A DNA stretch of 10,188 nt, taken from an uncultured Lachnospiraceae bacterium. GTDB lineage: Bacteria; Bacillota; Clostridia; Lachnospirales; Lachnospiraceae. The notes below the pieces were generated by a model. The model was not told the origin of the DNA, did no database searches, and saw only the letters and a list, made by a program, of their open reading frames with translations. The translations under genes and the position numbers were made by a program. Each line of letters starts with the position of its first letter. Position 1 is the first letter of the stretch. This document shows, in pieces, positions 4,174 to 10,188 of the stretch. Location of the stretch: positions 1-10,188 of the forward strand of contig CAJOQS010000332.1 in NCBI GenBank assembly GCA_905236925.1. Reading direction: 5' to 3'.

Positions 4174-5901
4174 ATGAAAACAGTAAAGAGAGGGTTAGGA
4201 CTGCTTCTTTCAATCGTAATGCTCGCAGGTCTTCTTGCAGGCTGCTCGAAGAATGAAGGCAACACTGAAACACCTACTTCTGCACCCGTATCGTCGGGAA
4301 GCAATCAGACTTCCGACAACACTGGCAACAATTCCGCAGACGTAACCGTAAACGAGACTCCGGTATACGAGACTCTTGACAAGAACGTAGAAGGCGATAT
4401 CTCGATCATGGTATGGTCGGGTGACAGCGTTTACTACGAGGATCTCGGTCATAAGGATATCGCGGTCGAGGATCTTACATCACAGAATGTGGCTGCCGTT
4501 TACGCGCTGGCCAAGGCATTCAACGCCAAGTATCCCAATGTTAAGATCAATCTTTGGGCCAAGGCTGATGATCCCAACGGAAACGACACTTCCTGGTATC
4601 AGGAAATGGAAAACTTCAAGGCTGAGCACGGCAAGTATCCTGACATATACGCTTCGACGGATCTTGTAGGTGATGTTTCCAAGGGCCTTGTTGCCGACCT
4701 CTCGGTATTCAGCGACGATCCCGTTTACCAGAGCTTCAACAAGTCTATCATGAGCATCATGAACTACTACGGCTTCCAGGCAGGTCTTCCCCAGTTTATT
4801 CAGCCCTGGGCTATCTGGGTTAACAAGGATCTTGCGGAGCAGAACAACATCGACGTTCCCGAGCCCAACTGGAATATCGACGAGTACACCGAGTTCATTT
4901 CTTCTGCTGACGGCGTGAACTTCTGGGGCGAGGTTGAGCTTCCCAGAATGATAATCGACACCGGCTGTGATGACATCGTTAAGTCGATGGCAAACTACAG
5001 CGGAACCGGTGACAGAGTAAACCTTACTTCCGCACAGGTTGACAAGCTTTTAAGCTATGTTCCCACTTGGGCTAAGTACACTATCTGGCAGCAGAACAGT
5101 CTTGGCAATGTTCCTACCGAGATCATGGATGACGGCTGGTGGTGGGGCTACCGTTTCTTCTGCCGCAACTATGCGCTTGCGTATGAAGGCGATCCCTGGA
5201 TGATGAACGCTGCAGCGGCTCCCGGAGCTGAGGTCAACGTTGTTGAGTCATCCGACTGGGATATCTATCCCCGTCCTTCAACCGATTATGTCGGAAATAA
5301 CGTAGGTATCGTTGTTGACCCCATGGCTATCCACAACTACGCAATGGATGACAACAATCCCGAGTGGAGTGATGCCGAGAAGGCACAGCTCAAGCTCGCT
5401 TACACCTTTGGCTCATTCTGGTGCGGTTCTACAGAGTCCTTCCAGGCAAGAGCTGATCAGAAGTACAACGATAACGGAACCATCAAGAGCTGCCTTAACG
5501 ATTCTTTCCCGCTCGTAACCGGAGCTGATTTCGACAAGCAGATGGAGATCTGGTACTCTGTTGATGTTCATGAGCGTTACAAGGATGCAAAGCTTATGCC
5601 CGGCTTCCAGTATGTTCTCCAGCTTTGGGAGGAAGGACAGCTCTGGGATGTATCCGATAAGTGCTATCCTTACTATGTGACCGAAGACGGTGCACAGAAG
5701 ACCTGCCTCTATGAGTGGCTCAACTTCTACTCGGCAGATGTTGCAGGTGTTGATGTTACCGAGGCTAACTGGCTTGACAACGTTAAGGCACGTCTGAGCG
5801 ACTGGAACGAGACTATCAACGCTAGATTCGTTCAGGCTGACGAGACCTTAAGAGATGGCCTTAAGAAGTACTACGGATTAACCGACGCTGATTTCAAATA
5901 A
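4174..5901 (+). CDS. Carbohydrate ABC transporter solute-binding lipoprotein (family 1), large and Trp-rich
   Basis: The 575-residue protein has a lipoprotein signal peptide (MKTVKRGLGLLLSIVMLAGLLAGC in two parts: basic 1-6, hydrophobic 8-22) with lipobox LAGC and Cys24 as the lipidated residue. A Ser/Thr/Asn-rich tether (25-72) follows. The binding domain (about 76-560) starts with DISIMVWSGD and contains AVYALAKAFNAKYPNVKINLWAKAD and WAIWVNKDLAEQNNIDVPEPNWNIDEYTEF, typical of sugar-binding SBP_bac_1 proteins. It has about 22 Trp, including WWW at 322-324, fitting stacking onto sugar rings, plus six Cys beyond the lipidated one. The start is fixed by AGGAGG 6 bases before the ATG. It is the first gene of the operon and should be the most abundant product, capturing an oligosaccharide for the downstream permeases. 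At 575 residues it is longer than MalE-type proteins and closer to LplA-type ones. The sugar cannot be named. Confidence 0.93.
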   Translation: MKTVKRGLGLLLSIVMLAGLLAGCSKNEGNTETPTSAPVSSGSNQTSDNTGNNSADVTVNETPVYETLDKNVEGDISIMVWSGDSVYYEDLGHKDIAVEDLTSQNVAAVYALAKAFNAKYPNVKINLWAKADDPNGNDTSWYQEMENFKAEHGKYPDIYASTDLVGDVSKGLVADLSVFSDDPVYQSFNKSIMSIMNYYGFQAGLPQFIQPWAIWVNKDLAEQNNIDVPEPNWNIDEYTEFISSADGVNFWGEVELPRMIIDTGCDDIVKSMANYSGTGDRVNLTSAQVDKLLSYVPTWAKYTIWQQNSLGNVPTEIMDDGWWWGYRFFCRNYALAYEGDPWMMNAAAAPGAEVNVVESSDWDIYPRPSTDYVGNNVGIVVDPMAIHNYAMDDNNPEWSDAEKAQLKLAYTFGSFWCGSTESFQARADQKYNDNGTIKSCLNDSFPLVTGADFDKQMEIWYSVDVHERYKDAKLMPGFQYVLQLWEEGQLWDVSDKCYPYYVTEDGAQKTCLYEWLNFYSADVAGVDVTEANWLDNVKARLSDWNETINARFVQADETLRDGLKKYYGLTDADFK

Positions 5902-5927
5902 TGATTTGAACTGCAGGTTTCAGATGA

Positions 5928-5958
5928 ATAGGGACTGTTTGCCAAAAGCAGTCCCTAT
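5928..5958 (+). other. Stem-loop between the two binding-protein genes
   Basis: ATAGGGACTG (5928-5937) and CAGTCCCTAT (5949-5958) form a perfect 10-bp stem around an 11-base loop, 26 bases after the lipoprotein stop. The following bases (CATTTCC) are not a T run, so this is at most a weak terminator. In sugar transporter operons such elements usually protect the upstream message or cut down read-through, giving more binding protein than permease. Confidence 0.7.
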
Positions 5959-6003
5959 CATTTCCGAAGAAAGAAAAACGTTTCGACAGGAACAGGTGGC
6001 GTT

Positions 6004-8994
6004 ATGAAAAAACGTATCATTGCAGCAGTTATCATATGCGCGGCAGTCATAGCATGCATGGTTTTCCTCTTTACAAGGAACAATGCCGAATATGTTGAAA
6101 AACCGGACGAGACAAAGGTGGCGTCCGCTGTTTCGCTGCTTATGAACGCTCTCGGTGAGGAAGCGATGTACTGCGACTGGCTGGATTCCCTCGGCACAGA
6201 GCCTGCCAATATGTACGGCAGCGGAAGTGCGGCGGCGTTTCCCTCATCACCGGATGCTCAGGACGGAATAACTGTTATTGACTACGGACAGAGCGCGACC
6301 TACCGGATCAATGTCGAAAAGTCGGGACTCTACTCGGTGAAGCTTGAGTATGTTCCCACAGGCAGCACGATGTCCGACTTTGCTGTAAGCATGTCGGTCA
6401 ACGGAAAAACCGATTACCATGAGATGAGGATCATCGCTCTTCCCCAGATATGGAGTGATGAGACCAAGAATTACCTTACCGACAGCTACGGCGACCAGAT
6501 GGCACCCAAGCAGGTAAGAAACGATGAACTCAAAGAACGTTTTCTTTACAGCAGCACATATATATCGGATGAGCCTCTTATGTTCAGGCTCGAGGCCGGA
6601 GAAAACGAGATAACCCTTACAAACATTGCCGCAAACGGACTCGGACTGGGCCGGATGACGGCACAGCGCCCCGCTGACGAACCGGCAGGCTACGCCGAAT
6701 ATGCGGCAGCCCACGCGGGAAAACAGCAGGCTGCTTCACTTATAACGATCAACGCGATCGACTATTTCAAAAAGAATTCCACTCAGGCAATCTACATGAC
6801 GGAGGACGATCCGGCAGCCTCTCCGTACGATGTCCGCTACAAGAAGCTGAACACCGTAAAGTTTACCGAAGCCGGAACCGAGCTTTACTACGAGCTCAAC
6901 GCGGAGCAGGACGGCCTTTACGCCTTAAGCTTCCACTATACGAACGAAAAAGAAGAATATGATGCTTTCGAGAGCATTTACATAGACGGGGAGATCCCCT
7001 TCAGAGAGCTGAAAAGCTATGCATTTGCACCTACGGGAACTGCCTGGACCAACACGACACTTTCGGATGCGGAGGGCAATCCGTATCTGATATATCTGAC
7101 CGCGGGCAGGCATGAGATCTGCATCAAGGAGGAGCAGGAGAATGTTTACCGCGCATGGAGGTACGCGAGACTGATCTCCGAGCACGTTGCCCAGTTCTCG
7201 CTTGAGATCGGCAGGATAATCGGTGCAGACAAGGATAAATACCGCACCTGGAGAATGACAAAGTACATTCCCGAGATCCCGGATTACCTTGATGCATATG
7301 TTACTCTGATCGACTATATCCGCTATCTCTCACAGGACAATGCGACCTACGGGATCAACAGCGCGCTTCTTTCGGATATGGACAAGGCCCTGATCTTTAT
7401 CAGACAGATGGCCAAATACCCCGATGAGATAGCGCTTTACACGGAAAAACTCACCGGCAGGGACAATTCGGTGCTTGTAGCGATGAGTAATTTCACATCG
7501 GAGATACTTAACTGCAAATTCACGCTCGATATGATCTATGCCGGCGGCTCGGAGACTGAACTTCCTCCTGCGACCGCAGGGGCCGGAAAGAAGCTTGCAA
7601 ACGGCGCAAAAAAGCTATTCCTGAGTTTTGCCGAGAACAAGTACAGCACCGGAACCAAAGACAGCGAGACCGTTACGGTATGGGTCAACAGGGCGGTAAC
7701 ACATGTTGACCTGCTCCAGAAGATGATCGATACCGACTTCACGGAAAAGACCGGAATAAAGGTCAAGGTAAGCATCATGCCCGATGCGAACAAGCTCACG
7801 CTTTCGGCGGCGGCGGACGAAACGCCGGATGTCGCGCTCGGCCTTTCATCGTATATGCCGTTTGACCTGGCCTGCCGTGATGCCCTGTACGATCTGAGTC
7901 AGTTCGATGATTTCTGGGATGTCGCGGACAGGTTCGTACCCGGCGCGTTTGTGCCGTATGTCTTCAACGAGGGTGTATATGCGATCCCTGAAACGCTGAA
8001 TTTCTATGCGCTGGTATACAGGACCGATATCTACAACAGCCTCGGCCTTACCCCTCCGGACACATGGCAGGATGTGGTGGATCAGCTTCCCGAGCTTCAG
8101 CGCTACGGAATGAACTTCTACCATAACATTTCGGCGGGTGTCGGATACAAATGGTTCTATCAGACGGTTCCGCTGATCTACCAGAACAACGGACAGTTAT
8201 ATACGGAGGACGGTCTTGCGACCGCGATCGACAGGCCCGAGGCCGTAGCCGGAGTGCAGGCTCTCGGAAATCTGTTCCTTGCGTATTCGCTTGATAAGCA
8301 GGTGAATTCGTTCTTCAACTCCTTCAGATACTCGATCCTTCCGGTAGGAATCATCGATTCGAGCGATTACATTCTTCTGAAGAACGGAGCACCCGAGCTT
8401 GAAGGACAGTGGGCGCTTTCGGCCTATCCCGGCACCGGGCAGGAGGACGGAAGCATAAGCCGCTGGTATGTCGCGAACGGAACCGGTGGCATCATTTTCA
8501 AGGATACGGAGCATGCCGAGGAAGCATGGAGTTTCCTGAAATGGTGGACGGATACCGAGACTCAGGTCAATTACACATTTACGCTCCGCTCGACCTACGG
8601 AAAGGAATTCTTCTGGCTTTCGTCAAATGTTGACGCGCTGAGGGAGGCCCCGATCGATCAGGCGGACAAGGATGTGATCATGGATTCCATTCAGTGGCTG
8701 AGAGATGTTCCGAGGTCTATGGGACAGTATCTTGTAGAGAGATCGCTCTCGGATATATGGAACAAGATGATAAGCGAAGGAACCTCCGCCCAGGTTGCGA
8801 TCGACGAGCAGACGATCGCGATCAACAGAGAGATCAAAAAGAAGATGCAGGAGCTCGGCTATATGGACGAGAACGGCGAACTGCTCGGAACTTACGTGAT
8901 ACATGATGTCGACTGGATAGAGGAACAGATCGAAAAGGCACGGTCGGCACGAGAGGATAAAAAACATGAGACAGCTTCTAAGGACCGGAAGTAA
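6004..8994 (+). CDS. Membrane-anchored modular protein: two jelly-roll-like domains plus a solute-binding domain
   Basis: The 996-residue protein begins with a basic-hydrophobic anchor (2-24). A VIAC at 15-18 resembles a lipobox, but hydrophobic residues continue after the Cys, so an uncleaved anchor is more likely. Domain 1 (about 90-222) and domain 2 (about 279-393) each have the beta-rich pattern of carbohydrate-binding jelly rolls (GLYSVKLEYVPTGS ... LEAGENEITLTNI; DGLYALSFHYTNEKE ... YLTAGRHEICIKE). A helical segment (394-548) leads to a family 1 solute-binding domain (about 555-945: TVTVWVNRAVTHVDLLQKM, IPETLNFYALVYRTDIYNSLGL, EEAWSFLKWWTDTETQVNYT) and a charged helical tail. The start has AGGTGG 4 bases upstream. 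The end overlaps the permease gene by 29 bases, implying coupled translation. I infer a tethered second receptor that holds polysaccharide and feeds or docks at the transporter. Binding is predicted, not shown. Confidence 0.88.
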   Translation: MKKRIIAAVIICAAVIACMVFLFTRNNAEYVEKPDETKVASAVSLLMNALGEEAMYCDWLDSLGTEPANMYGSGSAAAFPSSPDAQDGITVIDYGQSATYRINVEKSGLYSVKLEYVPTGSTMSDFAVSMSVNGKTDYHEMRIIALPQIWSDETKNYLTDSYGDQMAPKQVRNDELKERFLYSSTYISDEPLMFRLEAGENEITLTNIAANGLGLGRMTAQRPADEPAGYAEYAAAHAGKQQAASLITINAIDYFKKNSTQAIYMTEDDPAASPYDVRYKKLNTVKFTEAGTELYYELNAEQDGLYALSFHYTNEKEEYDAFESIYIDGEIPFRELKSYAFAPTGTAWTNTTLSDAEGNPYLIYLTAGRHEICIKEEQENVYRAWRYARLISEHVAQFSLEIGRIIGADKDKYRTWRMTKYIPEIPDYLDAYVTLIDYIRYLSQDNATYGINSALLSDMDKALIFIRQMAKYPDEIALYTEKLTGRDNSVLVAMSNFTSEILNCKFTLDMIYAGGSETELPPATAGAGKKLANGAKKLFLSFAENKYSTGTKDSETVTVWVNRAVTHVDLLQKMIDTDFTEKTGIKVKVSIMPDANKLTLSAAADETPDVALGLSSYMPFDLACRDALYDLSQFDDFWDVADRFVPGAFVPYVFNEGVYAIPETLNFYALVYRTDIYNSLGLTPPDTWQDVVDQLPELQRYGMNFYHNISAGVGYKWFYQTVPLIYQNNGQLYTEDGLATAIDRPEAVAGVQALGNLFLAYSLDKQVNSFFNSFRYSILPVGIIDSSDYILLKNGAPELEGQWALSAYPGTGQEDGSISRWYVANGTGGIIFKDTEHAEEAWSFLKWWTDTETQVNYTFTLRSTYGKEFFWLSSNVDALREAPIDQADKDVIMDSIQWLRDVPRSMGQYLVERSLSDIWNKMISEGTSAQVAIDEQTIAINREIKKKMQELGYMDENGELLGTYVIHDVDWIEEQIEKARSAREDKKHETASKDRK

Positions 8995-9898
8995 AAATGC
9001 AATTACGCGTAAACGGCGCGAGGGACGGCAGGCGGCCATGCTCCTGCTTCCGTACGGGCTTCTGTTTTCGCTGTTCATCCTTGTGCCCGTAACGATCGCG
9101 ATGGCTTTGAGCTTTACGTACTTTGACGTGATCAACAAGCCCACGTTCACGGGTCTGATGAATTACATCTACCTGTTTACCCAGGATACCGTGTTCATGA
9201 AGAAGGTACTTCCCAACACCTTCCTGTATGCTCTGATAGTAGGACCCGGCGGATACGCGATCTCGTTCCTTCTGGCATGGATGCTCTCGCAGATACAGGC
9301 GATCCCGAGGACGATCATCTCGCTTGCAATATACACGCCTTCAATGGTCGGACAGGTATTCATCGGAGTCGTATGGAAGAGCATTTTCTCCGGAGATCAG
9401 AGAGGTATCGTGAACAACATACTTCTTGAACTGAACATCATTGACACGCCGATCCAGTTCCTTCTCACAAAGGACTACTTCATGCAGATCATGATCCTGA
9501 TATCGCTGTGGTCGGCAATGGGAATCGGCTTCCTCGCGATGATATCGGGTATCCTGAACATCAACGAGGAGCTGTATGAGGCGGCCTATGTTGACGGAAT
9601 GAAGAACCGCTTCCAGGAGATCATCTACATCACGATCCCCTCGATGAAGCCCCAGATGCTGTTCGGCGCGGTCATGGCGATCGTAAACGCGTTCAACATG
9701 GGATGGATCGGAGTAACGCTTTCGGGAGCGAACCCGACGCCGGAATATGCGGGACAGCTGATAACGAACCACATAGATGATTACGGTTTTATCAGATACG
9801 AGATGGGATATGCGGCCGCTGTATCGGTGATGCTGCTGATCATCGTATATCTCTTCAATATCGTTGCACATAAATTCTTTGACTCCAAGGATGAGTAA
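8966..9898 (+). CDS. Sugar ABC transporter permease, MalF/UgpA/LplB type
   Basis: The 310-residue inner-membrane protein has a short basic N-terminus (1-23) and about six spans (roughly 24-50, 83-108, 113-137, 172-195, 229-250, 281-302). The cytoplasmic EAA loop that docks the ATPase is EAAYVDGMKNRFQEIIYITIP (205-225, with EAA at 205-207, Gly211 and Pro225), the standard CUT1 permease signature. It lacks the extra N-terminal spans of enteric MalF. The ATG lies inside the end of the preceding gene, with GAGG (8953-8956) 9 bases upstream. It pairs with the next gene to form the transmembrane channel. Confidence 0.95.
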   Translation: MRQLLRTGSKNAITRKRREGRQAAMLLLPYGLLFSLFILVPVTIAMALSFTYFDVINKPTFTGLMNYIYLFTQDTVFMKKVLPNTFLYALIVGPGGYAISFLLAWMLSQIQAIPRTIISLAIYTPSMVGQVFIGVVWKSIFSGDQRGIVNNILLELNIIDTPIQFLLTKDYFMQIMILISLWSAMGIGFLAMISGILNINEELYEAAYVDGMKNRFQEIIYITIPSMKPQMLFGAVMAIVNAFNMGWIGVTLSGANPTPEYAGQLITNHIDDYGFIRYEMGYAAAVSVMLLIIVYLFNIVAHKFFDSKDE

Positions 9899-9929
9899 AG
9901 CCTTCCGCGGAAACAGAAAGGGATCGGAA

Positions 9930-10188
9930 ATGAAAAAAAGACGCAGAAGATCGAAATTCATGGGTGCGAAGATCAATCCCAAATACTTCTCGGCCGGTCA
10001 GATCAAGTTCTACCTGATACTGATACCCCTTGCGGTATTTATGATCATTCCTGTCGTTTATGTAATAAATCAGGCGTTTAAGCCCCTCGGAGAGCTGTTC
10101 GCGTTCCCACCGACGATCTTCGTAAAGAATCCCACGATGAAGAACTTCAAGGATCTTTTCGAACTGTCGGGAACGACCGGAATACCGA
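9930..10188 (+). CDS. Sugar ABC transporter permease, MalG/LplC type (cut by window end)
   Basis: The frame is open from the ATG at 9930 to the window edge (86 residues seen). A basic start (MKKRRRRSKF) leads to a first membrane span (about 28-47, FYLILIPLAVFMIIPVVYVI). Then comes NQAFKPLGELFAFPPTIF and a segment TMKNFKDLFE, the classic MalG-type arrangement in which the first span is followed by a P-P-rich stretch and an aligned N(F/Y)xxLF motif. AAAGGG (9917-9922) lies 7 bases before the ATG, and 31 bases separate it from the previous stop. It is the partner of the 8966-9898 permease; its EAA loop is beyond the window. Confidence 0.92.
   Translation, partial: MKKRRRRSKFMGAKINPKYFSAGQIKFYLILIPLAVFMIIPVVYVINQAFKPLGELFAFPPTIFVKNPTMKNFKDLFELSGTTGIP

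Noticed and set aside
4074..4256. 60-residue reading frame over the transporter leader
   Set aside because: It starts within the predicted -35 region and overlaps the lipoprotein start out of frame, with no ribosome site.
6529..6546. AAAGAACGTTTTCTTT as a further operator inside the second receptor gene
   Set aside because: The palindrome is imperfect beyond AACGTT and lies in coding sequence; chance is likely at this length.
8623..9150. 175-residue minus-strand reading frame across the receptor-permease junction
   Set aside because: It is a shadow of two well-supported overlapping genes, has no start signals, and shows no family features.
1..10188. CRISPR arrays, insertion sequences, phage or defence genes
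   Set aside because: No regularly spaced repeats, transposase motifs, integrase or known defence domains are visible on either strand.

Overview
The window looks like chromosomal DNA of an anaerobic Gram-positive Clostridia, most likely a Lachnospiraceae-type gut or rumen bacterium (Butyrivibrio/Roseburia-like). This is inferred from several signs: moderate GC coding sequence with AT-rich intergenic DNA, strong AGGAGG-type ribosome sites, a tRNA gene without an encoded CCA end, a small XRE regulator paired with a DERQ-motif membrane protein, and a sugar ABC transporter operon with lipoprotein binding proteins. No genus can be fixed from the sequence alone.

Left part (1-1564). The window opens inside a plus-strand gene whose visible end is a degenerate hybrid histidine kinase: a dimerisation helix with Asp at the phospho-His position, no ATPase domain, and a receiver domain missing several conserved residues. 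It meets tail-to-tail with a minus-strand gene for a single-pass membrane protein with an extracellular domain. The two share a palindromic TCATGA that encodes Ser-stop on both strands.

Middle part (1565-3776). A strong sigma-A-type promoter drives a two-gene cassette: a six-span membrane protein with an extracellular beta-rich domain and a cytoplasmic YDERQ motif, overlapping a 63-residue XRE repressor-like protein. A perfect inverted repeat in the leader is a candidate autoregulatory site. Next comes a complete tRNA-Thr(CGT) transcription unit with its own consensus promoter, a 5' leader hairpin capped by a GNRA tetraloop, the tRNA, and a strong terminator that can also serve the opposing gene. 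That opposing gene is a minus-strand GNAT acetyltransferase that looks C-terminally shortened.

Right part (3777-10188). An AT-rich intergenic region of about 400 bp ends in a promoter bracketed by two CG-centred palindromes of LacI-family type, 62 bp apart. It drives a carbohydrate (CUT1-type) ABC uptake operon: a large Trp-rich solute-binding lipoprotein, a stem-loop, a 996-residue membrane-anchored second binding protein with two jelly-roll-like domains ahead of its solute-binding domain, a MalF/UgpA-type permease, and the start of a MalG-type permease cut by the window edge. No ATPase is visible. It may lie beyond the edge, or be a shared MsmX-like ATPase as is common for this family in Firmicutes.

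I see no CRISPR array, insertion sequence, phage gene or recognisable defence system. The least ordinary items are the dead-looking hybrid kinase, the two-receptor transporter with its tethered modular binding protein, the paired operators, and the ectodomain-DERQ-XRE cassette.
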